DNA of 64,000 nt from JBBRGK01 sp036741355 (GCA_036741355.1 DAINSK010000015.1:1-64000), one strand, 5' to 3'. Shown: positions 8,635 through 20,561, numbered from the stretch's first letter. The notes: generated by a model not told the origin, from the sequence alone. A program made the numbers and translations.

Positions 8635-10048
8635 CGCCCCCCGGCGTGCTATATCCGGTCGCAAGGACCTGCTCGTCGGGGACCCATAGGCGTCTGACTT
8701 CTCCGACCAGGTATAGCGAGCCCGTGACGAGCACCAGGTCATCAGGGCCGGCGCTGGCCATGGCGGTTTGCACAGCGACGGCCGGATCCGGTTCCACATG
8801 GGCGTTGATCCCTAGAACGGCGGCGGTCCTGGCCATGCGCTCGGGGTCGAGACCGGACTTGCCGAGCACGTGCGGTATGGTCAGGGTCGCCGTGCGCGTC
8901 ATGCCCGCAAATGGCTCCAATATTCCGCTCACGTCTTTAGTTGATAACGCCCCGATCACGAGCAGCAGCCGGCGATCGGGGAAAATTGCGGCGATCGAAT
9001 CGGCCAGGGCGGCCGCCTTCTCCGGGTTATGGGCTCCATCCAAAAGTACGTCTGGACCGCGTTGTATCAGTTCCATCCGGCCGGGAAGCCGGGCGTCGCG
9101 CAAACCGGTGCGTAACGCATCCTCGTCTATAGCGCTGTTTTCTGTCCCATAAGAACCCAGTGCCGCAGTCGCCAGCGCGGCATTGAAGGCCTGGTAGCGG
9201 CCGAGCATTCCGATTTCCAGACTTTTGCAAGAGCGAAGGCCGCTAACATGCGATTCAAAGTCGAAGATCGTTCCGCTCTCAGTACACCGCCGTACCGAGT
9301 AGTCGAACTCGACACCGAGCCGCAACAGTGGGCTGCACTGCCGGTCGGCTTCCTGTTCGATGATCAGTCTCTCCGGGAGATGCACTCCGGTCACACTGGG
9401 AATACCAGGCTTGATGATGCCGGTCTTGTGATAAGCCACGTCCGCGAGCGACGGTCCAAGCGACATCAGGTGGTCGGGTCCAACGGTGGTAACCACCGTA
9501 ACTCGCGGGTTTAGCGTGTTCGTCCAGTCAAACCGGCCACCGGTGCTGACTTCGATCACCGCGCTGTCCACGTGCTTGCGGGCAAAGTAGAGATAGGTGA
9601 GAGCGACCCACAAGGCCGGATACGGCAGGCCGTCCGTCGCCGCCCGGCCTTCGGGCAGCAGCGAGCGAAACTCATCGACAAGCCCAGCAAGCTCTTCGCC
9701 CGACGCATAGCGCCCGTCTACCTGGAGTTTTTCCACCGGCGTTTGCAAATACGGGGTTGCATGCACGCCCGTGCGACGCCCGGAGGCCCGCAAGACGGAA
9801 CCGAGATACGTACAGACCGAGCCCTTCCCCGACGTCCCGGTCACGTGGAGGGTCTCGTAACGGCGCTCGGGGTGCCCGAAGGAGGTGAGCAGCGTCGCCA
9901 TTCGGTCCAGCCGGCCGGGGCCGTCCGTGTCCCAGTCGGCGCGCGTCTTTTGCGGCGCGGTACCGGTGATCGGACGGATGAAGGACTCGATCCAATGAAC
10001 GGCCTCATCGAAGCGACGTTTGTGTTCCGCAGTGAACCTGTCCGTCAT
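8609..10048 (-). CDS. folC: Folylpolyglutamate synthase / dihydrofolate synthase
   Basis: A 479-residue Mur-ligase-like cytoplasmic enzyme that adds glutamate to folates (and possibly to dihydropteroate) using ATP. The P-loop is HVTGTSGKGSV. The folate-binding and Mur-ligase features include VIEVSTGGRFDWTN and VGPDHLMSLG. The C-terminal domain has the LLDGAHNPEKA motif and FPDRRLLLVIGAL. Start ATG 10048 (MTDRFTAEHKRRF); the open frame extends upstream but has no coding character. Lies between the two MoxR modules and overlaps the tail of the TgpA-like gene by 26 nt. Confidence 0.93.
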   Translation of the reverse strand: MTDRFTAEHKRRFDEAVHWIESFIRPITGTAPQKTRADWDTDGPGRLDRMATLLTSFGHPERRYETLHVTGTSGKGSVCTYLGSVLRASGRRTGVHATPYLQTPVEKLQVDGRYASGEELAGLVDEFRSLLPEGRAATDGLPYPALWVALTYLYFARKHVDSAVIEVSTGGRFDWTNTLNPRVTVVTTVGPDHLMSLGPSLADVAYHKTGIIKPGIPSVTGVHLPERLIIEQEADRQCSPLLRLGVEFDYSVRRCTESGTIFDFESHVSGLRSCKSLEIGMLGRYQAFNAALATAALGSYGTENSAIDEDALRTGLRDARLPGRMELIQRGPDVLLDGAHNPEKAAALADSIAAIFPDRRLLLVIGALSTKDVSGILEPFAGMTRTATLTIPHVLGKSGLDPERMARTAAVLGINAHVEPDPAVAVQTAMASAGPDDLVLVTGSLYLVGEVRRLWVPDEQVLATGYSTPGGATSAAKHA

Positions 10049-10201
10049 CGGTCGAACCTGCTGCCGATACAGTCTTCGCGGTGGGCTGCATACACCGCCG
10101 GCCGCACCTACAGCATCCGACCTTTGCGGGGCAGCGGGCAAACGAGAGGGACCGGAACGGTAAGGTCTTATTCCAAATACTGCGGCCTGCGGAGACCCGC
10201 G

Positions 10202-11245
10202 TTACTTATCCCGCACCCGCGGGTCGCTGCGGTCGCCCTGAGCCGCCTGCGCGAGACGCTCTTGCTCGGCGATGATGTCCAGGATGCGCAGCGCCTCTTC
10301 AATCGTCGGTTGTTTGCCGTAGGAGTCAATGGCGTTCTTGAGGTCCTGGTTTAGCTCAGCCTGCTGCTCTCGGACCGAAGGGCCGGGCGTACCATTCGCC
10401 CCCGGCGCTGCCGAGGATGCAGCCTGACCGCCCGTTCCACTGCCGGTCGGCTGGCTCGGTTGTCCACCCTGTTGCTGGCTGTTCGGTTGGCCGGCTTGCT
10501 GTCCGGCACCTGGCTGACCAGGCTGCCCTTGCTGCCCCTGCCCGGGTTGTTGCTGACCCTGTTGCCCCTGACCTTGCTGCGGCGGCTGTCCCTGACCTTG
10601 CTGTGGCTGCTCTCCTTGCTGTTGGCCGGGCTGTTGGCCTTGTGAATTCTGTTGATCCTGTTGCGGCTGCTGCCCCTGCTGGCTTTGCTGGTCTTGTTGC
10701 TTCTGCTGGTCTTGTTTCGCCTGCTCTTCGAGCTGCTTCTGCTGCTCTGCCTCTTTGTCGAGCCGGCGTTGAATTACTTCGACGTTGTATTTGGTATCCA
10801 CGTCGTTTGGATCAAGCCGCAAGGCATTCTTGTACGCATCCAGCGCCTCTTTGAACTTCCCTTCCCGGTAATAGTCTGCGCCGATGCTGTAGTAGGCACG
10901 GACGCGAACGTCTGAGATACCGGCTTGGGTCGCACGAAGCGACTCTTGTATGGCTCGCGGAAACTCGCCCTGCTGGTTCAGCGCATTGCCCGCGTTGTAG
11001 TTGAACGCCGCCTGATCTGGGCGCTCCACCTGCGCCTTCCGATAGTTCTCCAGGGCCCTGCTGTAGTCGCCGCGATTGAACGCCTTGTTGCCTTCGTCGT
11101 TGAGCCGCTGAGCCGACGGGCGTGAACAAGCGACGCTGCATGCCGCCAGTACGACCGCCGCAGCCAGGAACATCGACGATCGTCGATTGTGCCGCCGCGA
11201 GATCGTCGGACGGTAGAGCGTGGTTTGACGGTCGGATCTCGTCAT
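10202..11245 (-). CDS. TPR lipoprotein with Gln/Pro/Gly-rich linker (BatC/BatE-like)
   Basis: 347 residues. A hydrophobic N-terminal stretch ends in a lipobox-like A-A-C or V-A-C at about residues 34-40. TPR repeats at about 45-150 include EGNKAFNRGDYSRALENYRKA and YYREGKFKEALDAYKNALRL. A low-complexity Gln/Pro/Gly-rich tract of about 110 residues follows, then a helical C-terminus. The ATG at 11245 overlaps the TGA of the upstream VWA gene (ATGA), so translation is probably coupled. TPR proteins of this kind are the last member of Bat/MoxR loci and likely hold the VWA proteins together at the membrane. Confidence 0.85.
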   Translation of the reverse strand: MTRSDRQTTLYRPTISRRHNRRSSMFLAAAVVLAACSVACSRPSAQRLNDEGNKAFNRGDYSRALENYRKAQVERPDQAAFNYNAGNALNQQGEFPRAIQESLRATQAGISDVRVRAYYSIGADYYREGKFKEALDAYKNALRLDPNDVDTKYNVEVIQRRLDKEAEQQKQLEEQAKQDQQKQQDQQSQQGQQPQQDQQNSQGQQPGQQQGEQPQQGQGQPPQQGQGQQGQQQPGQGQQGQPGQPGAGQQAGQPNSQQQGGQPSQPTGSGTGGQAASSAAPGANGTPGPSVREQQAELNQDLKNAIDSYGKQPTIEEALRILDIIAEQERLAQAAQGDRSDPRVRDK

Positions 11246-12366
11246 TGGTTGACCCCGATGTGCGAATCGACCGGCGCGGCCGCAGCCGCAGGGCGATCCC
11301 CTCCGCGAATTCGGCGCAAAACTGGGGACAACCATCCACCGCCCGAATCGACCTTGCGACGGCGCCCTGCCGGAAGCATATAGTCGAGCATCAACATTGC
11401 AAGGGCGATTCCGGCCAGGATCTGATAGCGCTCGAGCGGAACATCGCCCTCTCCGCTTTCGAACCTGGTCTTCTGCAAGCGGCCAATTTCGTCGGCGAGC
11501 TGGACCGCGTAGTCATCGCTGTTGCCGTCAAAGAAGTGTCCTTGGTTGCTGCTCGCGAGCTGTTGCAGCGCCTTAGGGTCGGCGGACGTCAAAAGCGTCT
11601 GGCTAGTAGAAGGGTCGGTACGCGGCTCGAGCAGACCGGTGCGCGGGTTCAACACCAGCACCGGCACCGGGGAGTCCTGCCCGATACCGATCGTGTCCAA
11701 TGCGATACCCTGGCTTTTCACAAACGTCGCTGCGCCGGTCGCGTCGTCGCCGAGGTCTTCGCCATCACTCACCAGCACGAGAATTTTGCTGCGGGTGTTA
11801 TCGTTGGCAAATCCTTCAGTTGCCTGTCGCAGCGCTTCGCCAATGCTCGTGCCGGCGCGCAGCCCGCCATCCTTAAAGGTCAGGCCCTGAACCACTTTTC
11901 GCGCCGCGTCGACATCTGTTGTAAGCGGAAATCGAAGCTCGGCACTGCCCGCAAACGTGACGAGGCCAACCCGATCACCCTGCAGATGGTCGAACAACGC
12001 GCCGATAGCGCCCTTTGCCCGTTCCAGCCGCGAGGGCTTAGCGTCCTGCGCGCTCATGCTGAGCGAAACGTCCAGCGCCACGATGACGTCGGTGCCTTCG
12101 CGCTGAAGCAACGTCTTGTGGGTGCCGATTTGAGGACGGGCGGCGGCGAGCGCGAGCAGCAGCATCACCAAGACGACTAGAGCAGCCTTGAACACCTGGT
12201 GACCCGGGCTCGTGGCAGCACTCACCAGCGCCGCCATCGACGTGCCACGATACCGCGCCCGGGCGGATCGCTTGCGCGAGAAGACCCAGACGAAGAGCCC
12301 TGCCGCCAACACGGCGAGCAGCACCATCGGCAGCAACTCTGGGGCTCCAAAAGCGATCCTTGGCAA
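11242..12366 (-). CDS. VWA domain membrane protein (BatA/BatB-like)
   Basis: 374 residues. An N-terminal and a second transmembrane segment (about 12-30 and 60-80) are followed by a VWA domain with a complete-looking MIDAS: DVSLSMS near residue 100, a later Thr in RAGTSIG, and VSDGEDLGD. A third transmembrane helix near 325-345 precedes a short basic tail. The start is TTG 12366 with GGAGG 10 nt upstream. Paralogue of the next upstream gene. Part of the minus-strand MoxR module. Confidence 0.88.
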   Translation of the reverse strand: MPRIAFGAPELLPMVLLAVLAAGLFVWVFSRKRSARARYRGTSMAALVSAATSPGHQVFKAALVVLVMLLLALAAARPQIGTHKTLLQREGTDVIVALDVSLSMSAQDAKPSRLERAKGAIGALFDHLQGDRVGLVTFAGSAELRFPLTTDVDAARKVVQGLTFKDGGLRAGTSIGEALRQATEGFANDNTRSKILVLVSDGEDLGDDATGAATFVKSQGIALDTIGIGQDSPVPVLVLNPRTGLLEPRTDPSTSQTLLTSADPKALQQLASSNQGHFFDGNSDDYAVQLADEIGRLQKTRFESGEGDVPLERYQILAGIALAMLMLDYMLPAGRRRKVDSGGGWLSPVLRRIRGGDRPAAAAAPVDSHIGVNQ

Positions 12367-12382
12367 CGTGACCTTTCCTCCG

Positions 12383-13348
12383 TTACGGCGTCCGTCGAAA
12401 AACGGTACCTGACAACACTACTTCCAGGACGAGAAGCCCCATTGCGGGGGCCAGCAACCAACCTTCGAGCTCGAAGTAGCTGGTATAGTGCTGGCGTTCG
12501 ATCTGAGACGTTTCGAGTTTGCTGATCGTGTCGAATATCTTGTGCAACTGATCGCCGGACTGCGCTCTCGCATAGAAGCCGCCGGTAGGTTCGGCGATCT
12601 GCCGCAATAACTTTTCGTCGATCTGGCCCGTCGCCGCCGATTCGCCCTTGGCGAACATGCCAATCGTATAGAGCTTCATTTTGAGGGACTTGGCGATGTC
12701 GGCCGCTTGTTCGGGTTCCAATCGGTGCTGATTGTTTTCTCCATCGGTCGCCAGGATAATCACCCGACTTTTGGCGCGCGACTCTCGCAGCAGGTTCACG
12801 GCGTCGGCAATGCCCAGCCCGATTGCGGTGCCGTCGGGCAGCAAGCCGTTGTCAGACCGATCGACAATTTGCTGCAGTGCGCGATAGTCGAGTGTGAGCG
12901 GACTTATCACGCGGCTTTCGCTTTCAAACGTGACGAATCCAACTCGATCGTTTTTCCGCTGCGCAATGAACTCTCTAATCGCCAGTTTGGCACCGGTCAG
13001 TTTGCTGCTGGCGCTAAGTCCGGGATCGAGCATGCTGCCGGAGACGTCGAGGGCAATAACAATGTCGACGCCTTGAGCTGGGATTCGAGCGCTGGCTTTA
13101 CCGGTTTGAGGACGCGACAGCGCGAGTACGACAAGTATTGCCGCCAGCAATCGGAGCGCGTTCAAGGTCCAGCGATACCGCACCCGCCACCCAACGGGCA
13201 CACCACGTAGCGGTAAGATCGTGGAAATTCGCATCGCCCCTGAGCTTCGCCGGTGCGCAATCCATTGGAACGCCAACCAGCTAAATGGAACCACCAGGAG
13301 CAAGGCCAGCAAAGCCGGATCTGCGAGTCGGAAAGGTAGGTTGGGCAC
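12383..13348 (-). CDS. VWA domain membrane protein (BatA-like)
   Basis: 321 residues. Transmembrane segments near residues 12-30 and 62-80 precede a VWA domain with the MIDAS motif ALDVSGSM, DGTAIGLG and ATDGENNQ. A C-terminal transmembrane segment (WLLAPAMGLLVLEVVLSG) closes the protein. This is the usual BatA topology, with the VWA domain held at the outer face. Start GTG 13348. The gene ends 16 nt before the second VWA gene starts. Confidence 0.9.
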   Translation of the reverse strand: MPNLPFRLADPALLALLLVVPFSWLAFQWIAHRRSSGAMRISTILPLRGVPVGWRVRYRWTLNALRLLAAILVVLALSRPQTGKASARIPAQGVDIVIALDVSGSMLDPGLSASSKLTGAKLAIREFIAQRKNDRVGFVTFESESRVISPLTLDYRALQQIVDRSDNGLLPDGTAIGLGIADAVNLLRESRAKSRVIILATDGENNQHRLEPEQAADIAKSLKMKLYTIGMFAKGESAATGQIDEKLLRQIAEPTGGFYARAQSGDQLHKIFDTISKLETSQIERQHYTSYFELEGWLLAPAMGLLVLEVVLSGTVFRRTP

Positions 13349-13372
13349 GCGGTATCTCTCCCTTGATTCCGC

Positions 13373-14377
13373 TCAGACTGCTTGTACCATCGGCTTTGGT
13401 GCAACGCCGGCGTCGTCAGTCGCGTCTAGTATCTCGTATGCCATGGCATTATCAGCTTCGGAACGGACTGCGGCGGGCTGATAACGCGCGTAGACGACCG
13501 CGTCGCACTCGCTCAACACGCCGGAGATCAACCGGGCGGGCCAACGCGCGATCCCGCGCGCCTCCATCTGTCGCTCCAATTCGCCGGTGGTCAACGCCAC
13601 TGCCGGGAAACCGTACCGCTCGGTCAGATAGCGGCGGACACAGTTCGCCAACTGCCGGTAGTGGTCCAACAACTCTCCGCGTTCTAACAGGCCCAATCCC
13701 ATGACGCGATCCAGGTCAGCGCGCGCCGCCTGGGTCGCGTGGCGCGCGGCGATCGACTGCGGCGGACGCTTGCGCCATATCAACAGGTACGACAGCACCG
13801 CGACGACTACAAAAGCCACGGGGATGCCACCCCCGCCAATGATCCACAACAACTGTTCTGACGCCGGCACGGGCAACGAGAATTGCTGCTTCAAGGGACG
13901 TATATCGGTCGGGTCTGCACCGTCGGGCAGCACGCTTTGGATCGTTATTGGAACCGGAGCTTTTGACTGGACCTGGGCTTGGGTTCCGTCGGGAAGGGTA
14001 TAGGTGAACGTCAAGACGGGAAGCTCGACCGTACCGGTGTGGTAGCTGGCGAGCTTGTAACGCAGCCGTAACTCCATGCCGCCGCCAGCAGGCCGGTCGT
14101 CTGGCGGGTCCGACGCGATCGGTTCCAGGCTGCCGAGCTGATCGTCGATCGACGTCGTATCGATCGTCACGTTGGCGAGGTGCTTTATCGTCACGGTCAG
14201 CGAAATTGGATCGCCAACCGTCGCGCGCGCGCGATCGATGTTGACCGTGACGTCTGGCGTCTGGTTGTCCTGCTGCTCGCCCGCGGCCGCTGCAGATAGC
14301 TGCGTCAGACGAACCGACGCCAGCCCGGCACTCAGGCAGACAATGAAAAGCAACAGGCGAAATGCACGGGCATTCAT
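13373..14377 (-). CDS. BatD-like/DUF4381-like membrane protein
   Basis: 334 residues. A signal peptide (LLLFIVCLSAGLASV) is followed by immunoglobulin-like beta-sandwich segments, including DVTVNIDRARATVGDPISLTV, typical of BatD. A transmembrane helix lies near residues 170-195 (WIIGGGGIPVAFVVVAVLSYLLI). A cytoplasmic helical domain follows, with HYRQLANCVRRYLTERYGFPA as in DUF4381-type proteins. The ATG overlaps the TGA of the upstream DUF58 gene (ATGA at 14377..14374), which supports a coupled operon. Role inferred: extracytoplasmic part of the MoxR/VWA assembly. Confidence 0.75.
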   Translation of the reverse strand: MNARAFRLLLFIVCLSAGLASVRLTQLSAAAAGEQQDNQTPDVTVNIDRARATVGDPISLTVTIKHLANVTIDTTSIDDQLGSLEPIASDPPDDRPAGGGMELRLRYKLASYHTGTVELPVLTFTYTLPDGTQAQVQSKAPVPITIQSVLPDGADPTDIRPLKQQFSLPVPASEQLLWIIGGGGIPVAFVVVAVLSYLLIWRKRPPQSIAARHATQAARADLDRVMGLGLLERGELLDHYRQLANCVRRYLTERYGFPAVALTTGELERQMEARGIARWPARLISGVLSECDAVVYARYQPAAVRSEADNAMAYEILDATDDAGVAPKPMVQAV

Positions 14378-15321
14378 GCTGACAACGCCCTCCGGCCGCG
14401 GCCGGTTCCGCCGCTGCCCTCTCGCCGGCGGAAGAATGCCAGGACCGGCTCGACGTACGACGCCGCCGTGTTGATCTCTATCGCGTCGATGCTGTTTGTC
14501 CGGAAAATACGCTGGCGCTCCGCGCGCGCCGCCTCGACCGTCGCGCGGTAGTGACGTCGCACACGCGCGTCTGACGTGTCGACGAGTACGGTCTCACCGC
14601 TTTCGGCGTCCTCGAGCTCAAGCAGCCCGATGTTGGGCAACTCTTCGTCTCGCGGATCGGCGAGCGCCACCGCGATCACATCGTGCTTCTGACCGAGAAC
14701 GCGCAACGGTCGCTCGTAATCGCCAGAATCGCAGAAGTCGGAAATGATGAACACGACCGAGCGACGTTTGAGGATCCGGGAAACGTAGTCCACCGCCGCG
14801 CCGATGCGGGTGCCGCGATTCAGGGGCTGAAGCGCCAGGAGCTCGCGCACCAGCCGCAACACGTGTCGCTGCCCCTTGGCCGGCACGATGTACTTTTCGA
14901 TCTCATTGGTAAATGCGAGCAGGCCGACGCGGTCCTGGTTGTCGCTTGCGGAGAGCGCCAGCAGCGCTGCGATTTCGGCTGCTACCTCACGCTTGGTTTG
15001 GGCAACCGTCCCAAACGCTCCCGACGCGCTGACGTCCACCAGCAGCAAGACGCTCAGCTCGCGCTCCTCAACAAATTTCTTGATAAAAGGAGTCCCGAGC
15101 CGTGCCGTGACGTTCCAGTCGATCGTGCGAACTTCGTCGCCGGGCGAGTATTCGCGGACTTCGGAGAACTCTATCCCACGTCCGCGAAAGACTGCGTGGT
15201 ACTGACCCACAAACAGGTTGTTGACGAGCCGGCGCGAGCGAATTTCAATCCGCTTCACCTTGCGCAACAACTCGGAGGTGAGACCACCGCCGGGAACCAC
15301 TGGTTCGTTGGTCTCTGCCAC
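14374..15321 (-). CDS. DUF58 domain protein
   Basis: Soluble DUF58 protein without clear transmembrane segments, unlike the DUF58 protein at 5055-6308. The signature EVREYSPGDEVRTIDWNVTARLG is near residue 60. The C-terminal half is VWA-like (LLLVDVSASG, FIISDFCDSGDYE). The start is ambiguous: the open frame begins at TTG 15348, but GTG 15321 (VAETNEPVVPGGG) follows a G-rich stretch and is preferred here. Lies 35 nt downstream of MoxR and is coupled to the BatD-like gene. Confidence 0.88.
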   Translation of the reverse strand: MAETNEPVVPGGGLTSELLRKVKRIEIRSRRLVNNLFVGQYHAVFRGRGIEFSEVREYSPGDEVRTIDWNVTARLGTPFIKKFVEERELSVLLLVDVSASGAFGTVAQTKREVAAEIAALLALSASDNQDRVGLLAFTNEIEKYIVPAKGQRHVLRLVRELLALQPLNRGTRIGAAVDYVSRILKRRSVVFIISDFCDSGDYERPLRVLGQKHDVIAVALADPRDEELPNIGLLELEDAESGETVLVDTSDARVRRHYRATVEAARAERQRIFRTNSIDAIEINTAASYVEPVLAFFRRREGSGGTGRGRRALSA

Positions 15322-15356
15322 CACCCTACCCCGCACCCATTGCCGCAAATTCCAAA

Positions 15357-16346
15357 TCAGGGAACATCGACACCGGCGAGCACCCGCTTGACGATCTCAT
15401 CAGGCGAGACCTCTTCGGCCTCCGCCTCATAGGTTACCACCAGCCTGTGCCGCAAAACGTCCGGTGCTATCTCCTTGATATCGTCCGGCGTCACGTAGCT
15501 GCGGCCGTCGACGAATGCATGCGCCTGAGCCGCCTGCGCGAGGAAAATCGTGGCGCGGGGCGAAGCGCCATAGGCGATAAAGGGCGCCAGCGTATCCATG
15601 CGGAATGCGCGCGGGTTCCGGGTCGCCGAAATGATCTGAATGATATAGTCCTTCAGGCGATCATCCAGGTACACCTCTCGCACCATCGCCCGAGCGGCAA
15701 GGATCATTTCGGGACTGACGATTCGTCGCACTTCGCCCAGCTCCCCCGAGATACCGCGGTCGAGGATCGCACGTTCCTCCAGCCTGCTCGGATAGCCGAT
15801 CACAGCCTTGATCATGAATCGATCCAACTGCGCTTCCGGGAGGGGATAGGTGCCCTCGCTTTCAATCGGGTTCTGCGTTGCGAGCACCATGAACGGCGCG
15901 GGCAACGGAAAAGTTTCGCCGCCGATACTGACCTGGCGCTCCTGCATCGCTTCGAGGAGCGCCGACTGCACTTTGGCGGGTGAGCGATTGATCTCGTCTG
16001 CCAGGACGATGTTCGCGAAGATCGGCCCTTGCCGCACCGTGAACTGGGCGTCACGGGCGTTGTAGATCGTGGTGCCGGTAAGGTCCGCGGGCAGCATATC
16101 GGGCGTGAATTGGACGCGCACGAACGCAAGGTGCAGCGCGTCAGAAAGCGTCTTCACGGAAAGCGTTTTTGCGAGCCCGGGGACGCCCTCGATGAGGACG
16201 TGGTTCCCGGTAAGCAATGCGATCAACAGGCGGCTGATCAGGTACTGCTGGCCGACGATGACCTTCGCCACTTCCGATCGAACTTCGGTGAGGAACCGGG
16301 ACTGCTCGCGAATTTGTTCACTACTCCGTGTGGTTTCTTGTACCAT
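15357..16346 (-). CDS. MoxR-family AAA+ ATPase
   Basis: 329 residues. Walker A is EGVPGLAKT, Walker B is VLADEINRS, sensor 1 is in VLATQNPIE, and the lid motif is YGASPRATI. First gene of the minus-strand module MoxR-DUF58-BatD-VWA-VWA-TPR. The family acts on VWA-containing partners; here the two VWA proteins and the DUF58 protein are obvious candidates. Distinct from the MoxR at 4059-5024 in sequence, so this is not a recent duplicate. Confidence 0.93.
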   Translation of the reverse strand: MVQETTRSSEQIREQSRFLTEVRSEVAKVIVGQQYLISRLLIALLTGNHVLIEGVPGLAKTLSVKTLSDALHLAFVRVQFTPDMLPADLTGTTIYNARDAQFTVRQGPIFANIVLADEINRSPAKVQSALLEAMQERQVSIGGETFPLPAPFMVLATQNPIESEGTYPLPEAQLDRFMIKAVIGYPSRLEERAILDRGISGELGEVRRIVSPEMILAARAMVREVYLDDRLKDYIIQIISATRNPRAFRMDTLAPFIAYGASPRATIFLAQAAQAHAFVDGRSYVTPDDIKEIAPDVLRHRLVVTYEAEAEEVSPDEIVKRVLAGVDVP

Positions 16347-16509
16347 GCCTCAACTCCATCCCAGTTGCGACAGCAGTATAGCCGCAATCGGATATCAAGG
16401 ATGTTAGGAGCGCATATCAATTGCTCTGCCTACCTCCCGAGCTGGCGGGCGGCGACGGTGCACCGGCGCGCGTGGTGCTGGTCGACGAGGGGTAGGGCTC
16501 CAAACGTTA

Positions 16510-16537
16510 TTGTCAATAGAGTTTAGTGTGTTATTAT
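16510..16537 (+). promoter_or_regulatory. Candidate sigma-70 promoter of the dnaJ-like/hspR/clpC operon
   Basis: TTGTCA (16510-16515) and TATTAT (16532-16537) are 16 nt apart, and each differs from consensus by one base. The stretch is clearly A/T-richer than its surroundings. I could not find a clear HspR box (CTTGAGT-N7-ACTCAAG). Only isolated half-site-like strings occur, such as ACTCAA near 16558. The rest of the 16347-16613 spacer shows no gene I can support. Confidence 0.5.
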
Positions 16538-16613
16538 CAGACTATCATTACAACGATACTCAATGCGGCTACCGCGGAGTGGCGTCTAACGGCCATTCGG
16601 GCAGGAGGCAGCG

Positions 16614-17633
16614 ATGCCAACGATGAATTATTACGACATCCTGGGCGTCAAGCGGGATGCGACAAATAAGGAGATCCGCGCTGCCTTTCGCAAGCTTGCC
16701 CGGAAATTCCATCCGGACGTGAACCCAGGGGACAAGACCGCCGAGGCAAAATTCAAGGAAATCAACGCCGCAAATGAGGTCCTGTCGGATGCAGAGAAGC
16801 GTCGTAAATACGACAAATTCGGCGACAAGTGGGAATATTCGGACCAGATAGAGGAGCAACAGCGCCAGCAGGCGAGCGCGGGACAATGGTTCCGTACCGC
16901 TGGCCGGGGGACACGGACCACTGGAGGCTTCGGAGGCGTCGAAACCGACCTGGGCGACCTGGGCGACATTTTCGGCAATGTCTTTCGTGGTCGCAGCAAA
17001 CCGGTTGCCCGCAAAGGCGAGAACCTCGAGCATCCGCTCGACGTTTCGCTCGAAGAGGCCTATCGGGGCACCACGCGTACTCTGACCATCCAGAACAACG
17101 AGCCCTGCGTGGGCTGTAAAGGAACGGGCCTCGCGGGCGAAGCGATCTGCCGCGTGTGTGATGGCGTCGGCTACGTTACCCGGCCGCGCAAGCTCGAAGT
17201 AAAAATCCCGGCCGGAGTCAAGATCGGGTCGCGTGTCCGCATCGCGGGCGAAGGTCAGCCAGGCACCGGCGGCGGTTCCAAAGGCGACTTGTATCTACTG
17301 ATCAACGTGCCCCCAAGTGAGCGTTTTGAGCGCAAGGGCGATGACCTATATGAGGACGTCGACGTGCCTCTCTACGACGCGTTGCTCGGCGGTGAAGCGC
17401 CGGTGCTGACGATGACCGGACGGGTGATGTTGAAGATCCCGGCGGGCTCGCAGAACGGCAAGACGATCCGGCTCACCGGTAAGGGGATGCCCCGACTCGG
17501 CGGCAGCGGTCAAGGAGACCTGTACGCCAGGATCCGGGTAATGTTACCGGACCGTCTATCGCCACCGGAGCAAGAACTCTTTGAACAGCTTCGCGCTTTG
17601 CGACAGCCCGAAGCCGCACACGCGTCCAGGTGA
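16614..17633 (+). CDS. DnaJ/CbpA-type co-chaperone with reduced zinc finger
   Basis: 339 residues. The N-terminal J domain (YYDILGVKRDATNKEIR, with the HPD motif in KFHPDVNPG) stimulates the DnaK ATPase. A G/F-rich segment follows. The cysteine region has only two C-x2-C-x-G-x-G-like units (CVGCKGTG and CRVCDGVG) where classical DnaJ has four. The C-terminal peptide-binding domains are complete. ATG 16614 follows GGAGG by 5 nt. Upstream of hspR and clpC, so it is the HspR-linked J protein; a full-type DnaJ is at 49572-50681. Confidence 0.9.
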   Translation: MPTMNYYDILGVKRDATNKEIRAAFRKLARKFHPDVNPGDKTAEAKFKEINAANEVLSDAEKRRKYDKFGDKWEYSDQIEEQQRQQASAGQWFRTAGRGTRTTGGFGGVETDLGDLGDIFGNVFRGRSKPVARKGENLEHPLDVSLEEAYRGTTRTLTIQNNEPCVGCKGTGLAGEAICRVCDGVGYVTRPRKLEVKIPAGVKIGSRVRIAGEGQPGTGGGSKGDLYLLINVPPSERFERKGDDLYEDVDVPLYDALLGGEAPVLTMTGRVMLKIPAGSQNGKTIRLTGKGMPRLGGSGQGDLYARIRVMLPDRLSPPEQELFEQLRALRQPEAAHASR

Positions 17634-17693
17634 TCCAATCTGACCCGCCGCACCGGGTGGGCAGACGAGATGCCAGATAGGAGGCAGACATTG

Positions 17694-18041
17694 ATGGCGC
17701 AGGATTCTATACAGAATGAGGATCCTTGCTACGTCATTAGCATCGCGGCGCGAATGGTGGGGATGCACCAGCAGACGTTGCGGTACTACGAGCGCGTTGG
17801 GTTGATCGAGCCGTCTCGCACGCGCGGAAACATCAGGCTGTATTCGCCGGCCAACATCAATCGACTTCGGCAGATACAGCGGCTCATCAGCGACCTGGGC
17901 GTCAACCTGGCCGGCGTCGAGGTGATCATTAACATGGGCCATCGGTTACAGAGTCTCGAAGCGGAGATCCAACAACTCCGCGCAGAGGTCGAGCATTGCC
18001 ACACACAACATCAACAATTGCGCGGCAGGGCATCGAGCTGA
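17694..18041 (+). CDS. hspR: HspR-type MerR-family heat-shock repressor
   Basis: 115 residues. The MerR helix-turn-helix reads YVISIAARMVGMHQQTLRYYERVGLIEPSRT and is followed by GNIRLYS and a region near LISDLGVNLAGVEVI, which are hallmarks of HspR rather than of metal-sensing MerR proteins. A short coiled coil ends the protein. ATG 17694 has AGGAGG 9 nt upstream; an ATG at 17670 lies before that site. HspR is known to repress dnaK/clpB-type heat-shock operons, often with DnaK as co-repressor. The gene lies between a dnaJ-type gene and clpC, consistent with autoregulation. Confidence 0.9.
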   Translation: MAQDSIQNEDPCYVISIAARMVGMHQQTLRYYERVGLIEPSRTRGNIRLYSPANINRLRQIQRLISDLGVNLAGVEVIINMGHRLQSLEAEIQQLRAEVEHCHTQHQQLRGRASS

Positions 18042-18066
18042 ACCAGCGATAGGTGACAACTACCCC

Positions 18067-20532
<2,466 letters not shown>

Positions 20533-20561
20533 AGCTGCGCTCAATCGAATATTGGTAAGCG

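Noticed and set aside
16431..16497. Short coding-like fragment ending V-V-L-V-D-E-G-stop in the spacer upstream of dnaJ
   Set aside because: Too short, with no start or ribosome site; G/C-rich spacers give such frames by chance.
16500..16570. HspR box (CTTGAGT-N7-ACTCAAG)
   Set aside because: Only isolated half-site-like strings with wrong spacing are present.
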